Shown in pieces: positions 1 to 9,232 of a DNA stretch of 64,000 bases. The stretch's first letter is position 1; each line of letters begins with the position of its first letter. The stretch comes from Niallia taxi (lineage in GTDB: Bacteria > Bacillota > Bacilli > Bacillales > Cytobacillaceae). Where the stretch lies: the NCBI RefSeq assembly GCF_004005475.1, contig NZ_RZTZ01000006.1, positions 1 to 64,000 on the forward strand. The letters are read 5' to 3'. The notes beneath the pieces are model-generated. The model was not told the origin of the DNA. It ran no database searches and was given only the letters and a program-made list of their open reading frames with translations. The position numbers were made by a program, and so were the translations under genes.

Positions 1-22
1 CTGTGAAAATCTTTTTACTCAT
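1..22 (-). CDS. 5' end of a leftward gene (partial, 7 codons)
   Basis: Only the first codons (MSKKIFT) lie inside the window; the rest runs off the left edge. The start is supported by a GGAG ribosome binding site six bases upstream of the ATG. Nothing can be said about the product. A hairpin followed by seven T on this strand lies about 40 bases upstream and could act on its leader. Confidence 0.35.
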
Positions 23-72
23 TATTTTCTCCGTCTCCATGTTTCTCTAGTTGTGTTACATAATTATACAAA

Positions 73-122
73 AAAATACCCTATAGGTAGACTTTTTTTA
101 AGTGTCTACTCTATAGGGTACA
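73..122 (-). terminator. hairpin with T-run on the minus strand
   Basis: ACCCTATAG-GTAGAC pairs with GTCTAC-T-CTATAGGGT, a stem of about 15 bp with one bulged base. On the minus strand it is followed directly by TTTTTTT; on the plus strand no clean T-run follows. It sits between divergent genes, so it could be a leader attenuator for the leftward gene or an operator-like dyad. Confidence 0.45.
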
Positions 123-183
123 TTTTAAAATTCTTCCGGGCTTTTATTTTTTCAAATTTATTTTGGAAAAGAGGATGAATAAT

Positions 184-1563
184 ATGATTAATCAAAAACC
201 GACACTCACAAAAACCTTAAAGCTCCATCAAGTCGTCTTCATGGGCCTTGCGTGGATGACACCAATGATATTTTTTACTGTTTATGGAGTTGCATTTGAA
301 GCGGCAGATGGCATGATGACTCCTGCTTATTTGATTGCTTTTCTAGCAATCTTTTTTACCGCCTTCAGTTACAGCCGCATGGTTAAGGCTTACCCTATTT
401 CTGGCTCTGCTTATACGTATACAAAAAAATCCATTCATCCGAAGGTCGGTTTTTTAGTCGGTTGGGCCCTTTTATTAGATTATGTATTCTCCCCTATTAT
501 CGCTATTTTAACTTTTGGCATCTTTATGAATACAGAATTCCCCTCTATTCCGGTATTCGTTTGGATTATTATCATGAATATTGTGCTAGTTATTGTGAAC
601 ATCGTCGGCATTAAATCTGCAGCCCGCATCAGCGGTATATCTGTCCTTGTGCAAATTGCCTTTATCGTGTTATTTTGTGCACTAATTGTTAAGGATGTTA
701 TTACTGGTGACACTGCTGCTAGCTCGCTCTTTTCCCTTTCACCGTTTTTAAGTGATCATAGTTCATTAAGCGCAGTATTTACTGGTGCTTCCCTAATTTG
801 CTTCTGTTTTCTTGGCTTTGATGCAGTCACTACCATGTCTGAAGAAACAATAAAAGCAGAAAAAACCGTATCGAAAGCAATTTTTCTAATCGTTCTTATT
901 GCGGCTGTCATGTATATTGCTATTTCTTATTTAACACAAGTTGCTTTTCCTAACTTTGCATTTTCGAATCCAGATAATGCTGCATACGCACTTGTTCAGC
1001 TTGTTGGTGGTAATCTATTAAGCTCTATCTTTATTATGGTGTTGATAATTGCCACCTTCACTCAAGGCGTTTCCTCCATGACAAGTGTAAGCAGATTTCT
1101 GTACGCTTTAGGCCGTGAATCGATTCTCCCTGTGAAGCTGTTTACAGCTATTCATCCAAAATACAAAACTCCTGTTGCTAACATCATCTTTGTTGGAGTA
1201 ATTTCCTTCGCTGCTGTCTTTTTTGATCTTGATACAGCTGTAACCTTTGTCAGCTTCGGTGCTTTGACTGCCTTTACCTTTGTGAATATTTCTGTGATCG
1301 CCCACTACTATATGAAGCAAAAAGAACGGTCCTTGAAGGGAACCTTTGTCTATCTTGTTTTCCCGTTAATTGGCGCTGGTTTCATTTGCTGGCTGCTGAC
1401 ACTGCTTAATAAACAAACACTAATGTATGGATTGGCTTGGCTTATTATTGGCTTTATTTACATGGCCATAAGAAAAGCATGGATAACATCAAAAGATAAA
1501 AGCTCCACTACAAGGAAAAAATTGCTGCAACAAAAAACTATGTCAGATAATCTGACAGATTAG
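184..1563 (+). CDS. APC-superfamily permease, possibly for guanidine or amino acids
   Basis: A 459-residue integral membrane protein with about 12 hydrophobic segments and the conserved APC N-terminal region (FFTVYGVAFEAADG near residue 30, PISGSAYTYTKK near 75). The ATG at 184 is preferred because AAAAGAGG lies nine bases upstream; the in-frame TTG at 163 and ATG at 175 are badly spaced. It directly precedes the guanidine-degradation operon but is separated from it by its own terminator, and no guanidine riboswitch precedes it. The APC family moves amino acids, amines and related small nitrogen compounds. Guanidine or a guanidino compound as substrate is an inference from position only. Confidence 0.75.
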   Translation: MINQKPTLTKTLKLHQVVFMGLAWMTPMIFFTVYGVAFEAADGMMTPAYLIAFLAIFFTAFSYSRMVKAYPISGSAYTYTKKSIHPKVGFLVGWALLLDYVFSPIIAILTFGIFMNTEFPSIPVFVWIIIMNIVLVIVNIVGIKSAARISGISVLVQIAFIVLFCALIVKDVITGDTAASSLFSLSPFLSDHSSLSAVFTGASLICFCFLGFDAVTTMSEETIKAEKTVSKAIFLIVLIAAVMYIAISYLTQVAFPNFAFSNPDNAAYALVQLVGGNLLSSIFIMVLIIATFTQGVSSMTSVSRFLYALGRESILPVKLFTAIHPKYKTPVANIIFVGVISFAAVFFDLDTAVTFVSFGALTAFTFVNISVIAHYYMKQKERSLKGTFVYLVFPLIGAGFICWLLTLLNKQTLMYGLAWLIIGFIYMAIRKAWITSKDKSSTTRKKLLQQKTMSDNLTD

Positions 1564-1575
1564 TAGTTTTTATTT
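1532..1575 (+). terminator. intrinsic terminator after the APC permease
   Basis: TGTCAGA-taa-TCTGACA forms the core, extended by an A-rich arm (AAAAAACTA) pairing with TAGTTTTT. It overlaps the last codons of the permease and separates it from the riboswitch-controlled operon. Confidence 0.6.
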
Positions 1576-1650
1576 TCAGAATAGTTATACTTTAGTTTAT
1601 TAACAATCTAATAAAGGTTTTCACAATCACAATATCGTTGAAAACAAAAA

Positions 1651-1750
1651 GCTGTCTAGGGTTCCGTTTAAAGAGTTTTCTTTAAAGTCAGGTCCGAGAG
1701 AGAGCGTGCAGCACTTGCTGTATACACGGAAGGACAAAAGCCTGGGAGAT
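1651..1750 (+). promoter_or_regulatory. guanidine-I (ykkC) riboswitch aptamer, copy 1
   Basis: It contains the hallmark conserved blocks of the ykkC class in order: CTAGGGTTCCG (1656-1666), GGTCCGAGAG (1691-1700), ACACGGAAGGACAAAAGCC (1724-1742) and GGGAG. The 3' aptamer strand AGGACAAAAGC also forms the left arm of the following terminator, the usual ON-switch layout in which guanidine binding prevents terminator formation. It precedes the carboxyguanidine deiminase/carboxylase/allophanate hydrolase operon, matching the known guanidine-I regulon. Confidence 0.95.
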
Positions 1751-1787
1751 GAAAATCTCTCTTTCGCTTTTGTCCTTTTATTTTTTT
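1731..1787 (+). terminator. riboswitch-controlled terminator, copy 1
   Basis: AGGACAAAAGC (1731-1741) pairs with GCTTTTGTCCT (1766-1776), followed by TTTATTTTTTT. The left arm is shared with the aptamer 3' strand, so terminator and ligand-bound aptamer are mutually exclusive. Confidence 0.9.
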
Positions 1788-1802
1788 AAGGAGGGTCTAT
1801 TT

Positions 1803-2525
1803 ATGAATACAGTTATTAACATTCCTGGTGGCGGAAAGTGGTCTGGTGTAATCAGCCGTGGAAAAACGATTAAATTTACAGCAACTGAGGATGGTGCAAA
1901 TCTTTCCCTGCTTTTGTATTCTGCTGCAGATACTGCTGAAAGGTATAATATGCCAGATACTTTAAAGGCACAGCATACTTCTCACTTAACGAAGGGAAAT
2001 GTGCTGATGAGTGATAACGGCCGCGTCCTTGCAAGCATTATTGACGATTCATTGGGCTGGCATGACACTATATCAGGCTATATCTCACGCCGACTTGTCG
2101 ACGAGCGCTATGGCAAAACAACTTATCAGGAATATAGAAATGACTGGCATCGCAGTGGTGAGGAGAACTTTGCTGTTGAATTGTTCCGCAACGGGATGAC
2201 TGTTCGTGATCTTGTGCCTGTTGTCAACTTATTCTCTAAGGTCTATTGCACAGAGGATGGAAACATGCATTATGTCCTTGAGCATGCAAAAAAAGGCGAC
2301 TTTATTGTCCTAAGAACAGAAATGGATGTCCTCGTAATTACATCCAATACACCGAATCCTTTAAATCCAAGCACTAAGTATCCTACTGTCCCGATAAAAA
2401 TGGAGGTCACAGCTGCGGCTCCAGTTGGTGAGGATGATCACTGCCTAAATTATTGTCCTGAAAACAGGCGTGCCTTTGTAAACACATGGGATTATACAAC
2501 ACTTACGATAGGAGGAATGAAATAA
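1803..2525 (+). CDS. cgdA: carboxyguanidine deiminase subunit, DUF1989 (UAAP1 type)
   Basis: A 240-residue DUF1989 protein, formerly called urea carboxylase/amidolyase-associated protein 1. In characterised systems two DUF1989 paralogs form the heteromeric enzyme that deiminates carboxyguanidine to allophanate, releasing ammonia. The ATG at 1803 follows AAGGAGG with eight bases spacing and is the first gene after the riboswitch terminator. The family segment reads [11 protein letters not shown] here (residues near 80-90), without the Cys present in the partner ([11 protein letters not shown]). The stop overlaps the next start (TAATG), so the two subunits are translationally coupled. Assignment as A rather than B follows gene order and resemblance to UAAP1 and is not certain. 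Confidence 0.88.
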   Translation: MNTVINIPGGGKWSGVISRGKTIKFTATEDGANLSLLLYSAADTAERYNMPDTLKAQHTSHLTKGNVLMSDNGRVLASIIDDSLGWHDTISGYISRRLVDERYGKTTYQEYRNDWHRSGEENFAVELFRNGMTVRDLVPVVNLFSKVYCTEDGNMHYVLEHAKKGDFIVLRTEMDVLVITSNTPNPLNPSTKYPTVPIKMEVTAAAPVGEDDHCLNYCPENRRAFVNTWDYTTLTIGGMK

Positions 2526-3175
2526 TGGCAGTACTTTATCGAGTTGAAAGCGAGCGTAAACAGGAAAATGCCTTTATAGCTGAAACAATTCCGGCAGGCG
2601 ATGGCTGGACATACACATTAGAGCCAGGGCAGGTTCTGCGGATTGTCGATATAGAAGGAAATCAAGCTGCAGACACGCTCTTTTATGATGCGGAGAACCC
2701 TATTGACCATTACAGTGCAGTCAATACGATTACCAATCAAGGCAATGTATATTTAACGACTGGTTCTGTCCTTTTATCAGAGTCTGGCAAGGAGTTAGTG
2801 AAAATAGTCGCAGACACATGTGGTAACCACGATACACTCGGCGGCGCCTGTTCGGCTCAAAGCAATACTGTCCGCTATTCACATGACACACTGCCAATGC
2901 ATAACTGCCGAGATACCTTTATGCTGCAGCTTTCAAACAATGACCCCCGCTTTACAAAACGGGACTTGGCTCCAAATGTTAACTTTTTTATGAATGTCCC
3001 CGTCACACCAGATGGCGGCTTAACGTTTGCTGATGGTGTGTCTGCTCCTGGCTATTATGTGGAAATGGAAGCAGCAGCTCGTGTGCTCGTGTTAATCAGC
3101 AATTGCCCACAATTAAATAATCCTTGTAATGCTTATAATCCAACCCCAATACAGGTGCTTGTTTGGGATAAATGA
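2525..3175 (+). CDS. cgdB: carboxyguanidine deiminase subunit, DUF1989 (UAAP2 type)
   Basis: A 216-residue second DUF1989 paralog with the strongly conserved [17 protein letters not shown] block (residues about 37-53) and [17 protein letters not shown] (about 96-112), which carries the Cys/His residues expected at the metal site. It starts at the TAATG overlap with the upstream gene; GGAGG lies nine bases before the ATG. It is expected to pair with the upstream subunit to convert carboxyguanidine to allophanate in the cytoplasm. The carboxylase gene follows after 16 bases. Confidence 0.9.
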   Translation: MAVLYRVESERKQENAFIAETIPAGDGWTYTLEPGQVLRIVDIEGNQAADTLFYDAENPIDHYSAVNTITNQGNVYLTTGSVLLSESGKELVKIVADTCGNHDTLGGACSAQSNTVRYSHDTLPMHNCRDTFMLQLSNNDPRFTKRDLAPNVNFFMNVPVTPDGGLTFADGVSAPGYYVEMEAAARVLVLISNCPQLNNPCNAYNPTPIQVLVWDK

Positions 3176-3191
3176 TAAAGGAGTGACAATT

Positions 3192-6100
3192 ATGTATACA
3201 AAAGTATTAATTGCCAACCGCGGAGCGATTGCTGTTCGCATTGAGCGTACTCTTCGAAAAATGGGAATTCTGTCTGTGGCTGTTTATACAAAAGCTGACC
3301 AAGACAGCCTTCATGTTGATTTGGCAGATGAAGCCATTTTGATTGGTGAAGGTGCTGCAAAGGATTCTTATTTAAATGCAGATCTTCTTCTACAAATAGC
3401 ACAGGAAACAGGTGCTCAAGCAATTCATCCTGGCTATGGTTTTTTAAGTGAAAATGCTGATTTTGCACGGGCCTGCTTTGAGAAAAACATTGCCTTTATC
3501 GGGCCAACACCTGAGCAAATAGAGCTGTTTGGCTTAAAGCATTCCGCCAGGGAAATTGCCGAAAAAGCAAATGTTCCGATGCTTTCTGGTACGAAGCTTA
3601 TAACAAAGCTTTCAACAGCTCTGTCAGAAGCAGCAAAAATCGGCTATCCTGTCATGCTGAAAAGCACAGCTGGCGGCGGCGGTATCGGCATGCGCGTTTG
3701 CGAGGATGAAACAGCATTAAGCACTGTTTTCGAGTCCGTTAGCAGGCTAGCGCAAACGAACTTTAACAACGGTGGCGTCTTTTTAGAAAAATATATTCAA
3801 AAGGCCCGTCATGTTGAAGTCCAAATATTTGGGAATGAATTCGGCGAGGTGGCAGCACTTGGTGAACGAGATTGCTCAATTCAACGCCGCAATCAAAAAG
3901 TCGTGGAGGAAAGTCCTGCCCCCTGCCTGTCTTCTGCAGTTCGTGAACAAATGCTGCTTGCTTCAAAACGCCTTGCAGCAGAGGTTGGTTATCGCAGTGC
4001 AGGAACAGTGGAATTTTTGTATGACCCAGACACAGAGCAATTTTACTTTCTTGAAGTAAACACAAGACTGCAAGTAGAGCATGGCGTAACAGAGGAAGTT
4101 CTTCGTATTGATTTAGTCGAGTGGATGGTCAGAGAATCAGCCGGTGAGTTACGTGGCCTTGAGCAATTATACAAAAAACCAGTTGGTCATAGTATCCAAG
4201 CAAGAATTTATGCAGAGGATTGCTTAAATGACTTCCGTCCAAGCGGTGGTCAGATAGATCAAGTAGTTTTCCCTGAAAATGCCCGGGTAGAATCGTGGGT
4301 ACGTGATGGACTTACGGTTACATCCTTTTACGATCCGATGCTTGCAAAAATCATTGTGCATGGAGACACTCGGGAAGATGCGCTTCATAAGCTGGACATA
4401 GCCCTATCAGAGGCAAGATTTTATGGTATCACTACAAATCTATCCTATATTCGAGCACTTTTATCGGAGGATAATTGCCGAAACGGGCTTGTTTATACTC
4501 GTATGCTTGAAAACTTCTCTCCTGCTGAACAGGCAATAGAGGTGCTTGATGGTGGTATTCAAACTACTGTGCAGGATTGGCCAGGAAGAATTGGCCATTG
4601 GGACGTTGGTGTTCCTCCATGTGGACCAATGGACCCACTATCCTTCCGAATTGGAAACAAACTATTAGGCAATGCCGAAAACGCATCTGGTTTAGAGTTA
4701 ACTTTACGCGGCGGCACATACCGCTTCCGCTTTGACACTTCCTTTTGTTTAACTGGTGCTGATATGCATGCAACTCTTGGGGATGTGGAAGTACCGATGT
4801 ACACAATCATCCATGCAAAGAGAGGTCAAACGTTAACATTTGGTGAAGCTGATACAGGAATGCGGACGTATTTCCTTATTGCTGGCGGCTTGGATATGCC
4901 CCTTTATTTAGGCAGTGCCGCAACCTTTACTCTTGGTGGCTTTGGTGGACATGGCGGCAGAGCATTACGAACTGGTGACGTATTGTCTGTTAACGATGCT
5001 TCCCTGCCTGCTTATACTTACATCCATAATGACCGTAAACCAGTATTCACAAAAGAATGGACAATTGGTGTCATCCCTGGCCCGCATTGCACAACAGAGT
5101 TTTTGTTGCCAGAATATTTGGAGCAGCTGACAGAAACAAGCTGGGAGGTTCACTTTAATAGTTCACGGACAGGAGTTCGTTTAGTTGGTCCTGCTCCCCT
5201 TTGGTCACGCGTTGATGGTGGTGAAGCAGGTCTGCACCCATCCAATATACATGATAATGCCTACGCTGTCGGTACACTTGATTTAACTGGTGACATGCCG
5301 ATATTACTCGGTCCTGATGGGCCAAGTCTCGGTGGATTTGTTTGCCCTGTCACAACTGCATCAGCTGAATTTTGGAAAATTGGCCAGCTTCATGCTGGTG
5401 ACAAAATCCGCTTCAAGCTGATCACACTGGAAGCGGCAGAAGCGCTTCGCGACTCGCAGGAGCAATATCTTCTAAGCATTGGAGAAAAGGAAGTTGAGAT
5501 TCTGCCAGCACTTACCGAGGATATAGTCCCGCTTCCTTGCGATTACCCTGTATTACTAGAACAGTCAACAGGCAGAATTCCGATGAAAATCAGAGCCGCT
5601 GGTGATAAGCATGTGTTAGTTGAATATGGTGAGATGGAGCTAGACCTGCTGCTGCGTTTTCAGGTTCATGCTTTAATGGAAGCCATTCAAAAAGAAACTG
5701 ATTTGCCTATCGTTGAAATGACACCAGGCATACGTTCACTGCAGATTCATATTGATGCATCCAAAATGACAGTTAAAAAACTAAGCAACATAATTGCTTC
5801 TATCAATGACTCACTCCCACCATTAGAGGAGATTGAAGTGCCATCACGTATTGTCCGCCTTCCCCTATCATGGGATGATCCATCAACACAATTGGCTATC
5901 GACAGATACCAAAAGAATGTTAGACCTGACGCTCCTTGGTGTCCTAGTAATTTAGAATTCATACGACGTGTTAACGGATTAAATGATATGGATGAAGTGA
6001 AGCGAATTGTCTTTGATGCCAATTATCTTGTCCTTGGCCTTGGCGATGTGTATCTTGGCGCACCTGTCGCAACACCGGTAGACCCGCGCCACCGTCTTGT

Positions 6101-6842
6101 TACAACAAAATATAATCCTGCCCGAACTTGGACACCAGAAAATGCAGTTGGTATCGGCGGTGCTTATATGTGTGTTTATGGTATGGAAGGACCAGGAGGC
6201 TATCAATTTGTCGGCCGAACTGTTCAAGTATGGAACAGATTGCGGGAAACAGAAAGCTTTCAGGCTGGAAAGCCATGGCTGCTTCGCTTCTTTGATCAAA
6301 TTTCATTTTATCCAGTCAGTGCGGATGAATTACTAGTAATGCGCGAAGACTTCCTGCGCGGAAGATTTGAAATTGATATAACCGAAACAACCTTTAAGCT
6401 TGGTGATTATTTAACTTTTCTATCCTCCATTGAGGAAAGTACAAATACATTCCGGAGCACACAGCAAGCCGCCTTCCATGAAGAGCGTGAAAGATGGCAG
6501 GAGCTTGGTTTGGCAGAATATATATCAGAGCAAGAAACAGCTGAGCCTGCAGAGGAAGTGCTTCCAGATGGAGCAGAAGCTGTGCGCAGCTCCATGCCAG
6601 GAAGTGTTTGGAAGGTACTAGTTTCATCTGGAGACCGCGTTCAAAAAGGCGATACATTAATCATTGAAGAAAGCATGAAAATGGAATTTCCACAAGTAGC
6701 TCCTTTTGATGGAACCATTGAATCTATTCATGTTGCCCCTGGTGATGAGGTATATGCAGGCCAATTAATTGTTTCTATTAAAAAAGCAGAAAGCGGTGAT
6801 TTAAGTGCAGACAAATTCCCTAAAGACATTATCCATTCATGA
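3192..6842 (+). CDS. biotin-dependent guanidine (urea) carboxylase
   Basis: A 1216-residue multidomain enzyme. Residues 1 to about 445 are biotin carboxylase with ATP-grasp motifs (glycine-rich loop near 160, ERDCSIQRRNQK near 226-237). Residues about 450-1090 are the carboxyltransferase half, built from KipA/AHS2-like (VQDWPGRIGHWDVGVPPCGP near 460) and KipI/AHS1-like parts. A C-terminal biotinyl domain carries the biotin lysine K1163 in ESMKMEF. The allophanate hydrolase domain found fused in yeast urea amidolyase is a separate gene here. Under a guanidine riboswitch and beside two DUF1989 subunits, guanidine is the likely physiological substrate. AAAGGAG precedes the ATG at 3192. The 3' end overlaps the hydrolase gene by 38 bases. 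Confidence 0.93.
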   Translation: MYTKVLIANRGAIAVRIERTLRKMGILSVAVYTKADQDSLHVDLADEAILIGEGAAKDSYLNADLLLQIAQETGAQAIHPGYGFLSENADFARACFEKNIAFIGPTPEQIELFGLKHSAREIAEKANVPMLSGTKLITKLSTALSEAAKIGYPVMLKSTAGGGGIGMRVCEDETALSTVFESVSRLAQTNFNNGGVFLEKYIQKARHVEVQIFGNEFGEVAALGERDCSIQRRNQKVVEESPAPCLSSAVREQMLLASKRLAAEVGYRSAGTVEFLYDPDTEQFYFLEVNTRLQVEHGVTEEVLRIDLVEWMVRESAGELRGLEQLYKKPVGHSIQARIYAEDCLNDFRPSGGQIDQVVFPENARVESWVRDGLTVTSFYDPMLAKIIVHGDTREDALHKLDIALSEARFYGITTNLSYIRALLSEDNCRNGLVYTRMLENFSPAEQAIEVLDGGIQTTVQDWPGRIGHWDVGVPPCGPMDPLSFRIGNKLLGNAENASGLELTLRGGTYRFRFDTSFCLTGADMHATLGDVEVPMYTIIHAKRGQTLTFGEADTGMRTYFLIAGGLDMPLYLGSAATFTLGGFGGHGGRALRTGDVLSVNDASLPAYTYIHNDRKPVFTKEWTIGVIPGPHCTTEFLLPEYLEQLTETSWEVHFNSSRTGVRLVGPAPLWSRVDGGEAGLHPSNIHDNAYAVGTLDLTGDMPILLGPDGPSLGGFVCPVTTASAEFWKIGQLHAGDKIRFKLITLEAAEALRDSQEQYLLSIGEKEVEILPALTEDIVPLPCDYPVLLEQSTGRIPMKIRAAGDKHVLVEYGEMELDLLLRFQVHALMEAIQKETDLPIVEMTPGIRSLQIHIDASKMTVKKLSNIIASINDSLPPLEEIEVPSRIVRLPLSWDDPSTQLAIDRYQKNVRPDAPWCPSNLEFIRRVNGLNDMDEVKRIVFDANYLVLGLGDVYLGAPVATPVDPRHRLVTTKYNPARTWTPENAVGIGGAYMCVYGMEGPGGYQFVGRTVQVWNRLRETESFQAGKPWLLRFFDQISFYPVSADELLVMREDFLRGRFEIDITETTFKLGDYLTFLSSIEESTNTFRSTQQAAFHEERERWQELGLAEYISEQETAEPAEEVLPDGAEAVRSSMPGSVWKVLVSSGDRVQKGDTLIIEESMKMEFPQVAPFDGTIESIHVAPGDEVYAGQLIVSIKKAESGDLSADKFPKDIIHS

Positions 6843-8574
6843 AATTCAGGCAGGATATGAAAACGGCATGTTAACGCCTGAAGCACTTATAGAGCTTATT
6901 ATCGAACGGGCTGAGGCTGATAAGGATTTCAATATTTGGATTACTCCCCCTTCCTGGAGCTTTATTCGTTCCTATATTGATAATCTCAATTTAATCGACA
7001 GAGATAAGTCACCTTTATGGGGTATTCCTTTTGCCATCAAGGATAATATTGATCTTGCAGGTGTTCCAACAACTGCTGGATGTCCTGATTTTGCCTATAC
7101 ACCTGAAAAAAGTGCCACTATTGTTCAGCGCTTAATTAATGCAGGTGCCATTCCGATCGGAAAAACAAATTTAGACCAGTTCGCCACTGGACTTGTCGGC
7201 ACGAGAAGTCCTTTCGGAGAAACACAAAACGCATTAAGACCAGAGCTAATCAGTGGTGGTTCAAGCTCTGGTTCGGCAGTGTCTGTGGCGCGCGGTCAAG
7301 CAGCTTTTTCCCTTGGAACAGATACTGCCGGCTCTGGTCGTGTCCCAGCAGCCTTAAACGGACTTATCGGGTTCAAGCCAAGTCTTGGTGCATGGCCAGT
7401 TAAAGGGGTTGTCCCTGCATGTGCAAGCATAGATTGTGTCACTGTATTTTCTAATAATCTTCAAGACACTGTTTTAGTGGATGAAGCTGTTCGAGGCTTT
7501 GATAAAGAAGATCCTTGGTCAAAGACTGTAAAGAGAGAGCCTTCCTCTCTGCCTAAGCGCCTATTAATCCCAGCGGATTCTCCTGAATTTTATGGACCTT
7601 TTGCAAAGGAATATGAACAAGCCTGGCAAACAGCTTTAACAAAAGTTAACAGACTCGGAATCCTTATCGAAAAGATAGATGTAAGCTACTTGCTAGAAGC
7701 AGCTTCTGTTTTATATGATGGGCCATGGGTTGCAGAAAGATGGTCTGATTTAGGAGCGTTTATTGAGGAGCATCCAAACTCAAGCCTATCTGTAACGGAA
7801 GCCGTGTTACGTACTGGAGCTAAATCAGCATATACTGCCTCCTCTTTGTTTCAAGCAATGCATAAGCTACAAGCATCAAAACGGAAAGCGCATATCCAGC
7901 TCGAAGATGCAGTATTAATAATGCCAACTGCTGGAGGAACATGGACACGGGCTGAGGTTCGCAGCGATCCCCTTCAAACAAACAGTCAAATGGGGCTTTA
8001 TACAAATCATTGTAATTTACTAGATTTATCTGCCATTAACATTCCTTCTGAACCTACAGAGGAAACATTGCCATTTGGAATTACTTTATTTTCAGGAGCT
8101 AATGATGAACATCTTATTACAGGGCTTGCAGAAAAATTTTTAAATGAGTCTCCTGTGCCGACGCAAACAAATACGATTACTATTGCAGTTTGTGGACTGC
8201 ACATGCAAGGGTACCCCCTTGAAGTGCAAATGAAGGAGCATGATGCCAAATTTATTACAAAGGCAAAAACTTCTGCCAACTATCAGCTGATTGAATTAAA
8301 TACTGTTCCAGCAAAGCCTGGTCTTATTCGTAATCCGATCATGGGAGCTGTAATTGATCTTGAATTATGGGAAATGCCTGTTCAACAACTAGGTGCTTTC
8401 TTATCACTCATTCCATCACCACTTGGAATTGGTACGATTGAACTTAAAAACGGTACGTTTGTTAAAGGATTTTTGTGTGAGCAATGGGCTGCAGATGAAG
8501 GAAAGGATATTACTCGTTTCGGTGGCTGGCATCAATATTCAGCTAGCAAGCCGTCAGCGCATTCCGTTTTATAA
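6805..8574 (+). CDS. atzF: allophanate hydrolase
   Basis: A 589-residue enzyme that hydrolyses allophanate to ammonia and CO2, the last step of the pathway. The N-terminal amidase-signature domain has the Ser-cisSer-Lys triad: K79 (FAIKDN), S153 (GGSSSGSA) and S177 (DTAGSGR), with the family's 24-residue spacing between the serines. The C-terminal about 130 residues form the second domain typical of AtzF (AVCGLHMQGYPLEVQM; PGLIRNP; PLGIGTIEL; VKGFLCE). The start is GTG at 6805 inside the end of the carboxylase gene, with GGTGAT four bases upstream, so translation is probably coupled. This is the last gene of the riboswitch-controlled operon. Confidence 0.93.
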   Translation: MQTNSLKTLSIHEIQAGYENGMLTPEALIELIIERAEADKDFNIWITPPSWSFIRSYIDNLNLIDRDKSPLWGIPFAIKDNIDLAGVPTTAGCPDFAYTPEKSATIVQRLINAGAIPIGKTNLDQFATGLVGTRSPFGETQNALRPELISGGSSSGSAVSVARGQAAFSLGTDTAGSGRVPAALNGLIGFKPSLGAWPVKGVVPACASIDCVTVFSNNLQDTVLVDEAVRGFDKEDPWSKTVKREPSSLPKRLLIPADSPEFYGPFAKEYEQAWQTALTKVNRLGILIEKIDVSYLLEAASVLYDGPWVAERWSDLGAFIEEHPNSSLSVTEAVLRTGAKSAYTASSLFQAMHKLQASKRKAHIQLEDAVLIMPTAGGTWTRAEVRSDPLQTNSQMGLYTNHCNLLDLSAINIPSEPTEETLPFGITLFSGANDEHLITGLAEKFLNESPVPTQTNTITIAVCGLHMQGYPLEVQMKEHDAKFITKAKTSANYQLIELNTVPAKPGLIRNPIMGAVIDLELWEMPVQQLGAFLSLIPSPLGIGTIELKNGTFVKGFLCEQWAADEGKDITRFGGWHQYSASKPSAHSVL

Positions 8575-8582
8575 CATAATCG

Positions 8583-8612
8583 AGAAGGGTTAAAAATAAC
8601 CCTTCTTTTCTC
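8583..8612 (+). terminator. terminator of the guanidine-degradation operon
   Basis: AGAAGGGTTA-aaaa-TAACCCTTCT followed by TTTCTC. Confidence 0.85.
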
Positions 8613-8726
8613 ATTATCTCTCTTTTTCTCCCGTTCTTTGAAAAAACCTCCCTTTTTCTCCACTTTATCTACCTTGAATCTTAAAAAGATATCAGTATAA
8701 TGAAAAGTAATTATATAGCTCGAAAA

Positions 8727-8822
8727 TGTTTTCTAGGGTTCCGCAGCAATTCTGCTGGTCTGGTCCGAGAGAAAACTCACAGCGTTTGCTGTGTCACGGA
8801 AGGACAAAAGCCTGGGAGAAAC
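8727..8822 (+). promoter_or_regulatory. guanidine-I (ykkC) riboswitch aptamer, copy 2
   Basis: The same conserved blocks as copy 1: TTCTAGGGTTCCG (8731-8743), TCTGGTCCGAGAG (8759-8771), CACGGAAGGACAAAAGCC (8795-8812) and GGGAG. Loop sequences differ from copy 1, so this is not a recent duplication. It precedes the paired SMR genes, the classic ykkCD arrangement. Confidence 0.95.
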
Positions 8823-8859
8823 TGTTTATCAGTTTACTCCCAGGCTTTTGTTTTTTTTT
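8806..8859 (+). terminator. riboswitch-controlled terminator, copy 2
   Basis: AAAAGCCTGGGAG pairs with CTCCCAGGCTTTT, then GTTTTTTTTT. The left arm overlaps the 3' aptamer strand, giving ligand-dependent antitermination. Confidence 0.9.
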
Positions 8860-8889
8860 CGGGCAAAAATAAATTTGGAGGTGCATCAC

Positions 8890-9231
8890 ATGAATTCCAC
8901 TTGGATTCAAGTATTTATTGCAGCATTTTTTGAAGTATTTTGGGTTATTGGCTTAAAGCATTCTGATAGTTTTCTAACATGGACAGGAACGGCAATATGT
9001 ATCGTTATCAGCTTTTATGTCATGATTATGGCGGGGAAAAAACTGCCAGTTGGAACGGTTTATGCTGTTTTTGTAGGATTGGGAACTGCAGGAACCATAT
9101 TTACGGAAATTCTATTCTTTGGTGTTCCATTTAAGATCGAAAAAGTTCTTTTGATCTTGCTTTTGTTAGCAGGAGTAATCGGTTTGAAATTAGTAACAAA
9201 GGATAAAACGCAAAAAGGAGATGTATCTTAA
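8890..9231 (+). CDS. ykkC: SMR guanidine exporter subunit YkkC
   Basis: A 113-residue small multidrug resistance protein with four membrane segments, the membrane-embedded Glu in [13 protein letters not shown] (about residue 15) and the [17 protein letters not shown] block near 55. Its sequence closely follows B. subtilis YkkC, which works as a heteromer with YkkD. Riboswitch-associated SMR proteins export guanidinium in exchange for protons. The ATG at 8890 follows GGAGGTG. It is co-transcribed with the next gene one base after its stop. Confidence 0.92.
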   Translation: MNSTWIQVFIAAFFEVFWVIGLKHSDSFLTWTGTAICIVISFYVMIMAGKKLPVGTVYAVFVGLGTAGTIFTEILFFGVPFKIEKVLLILLLLAGVIGLKLVTKDKTQKGDVS

Positions 9232-9232
9232 C

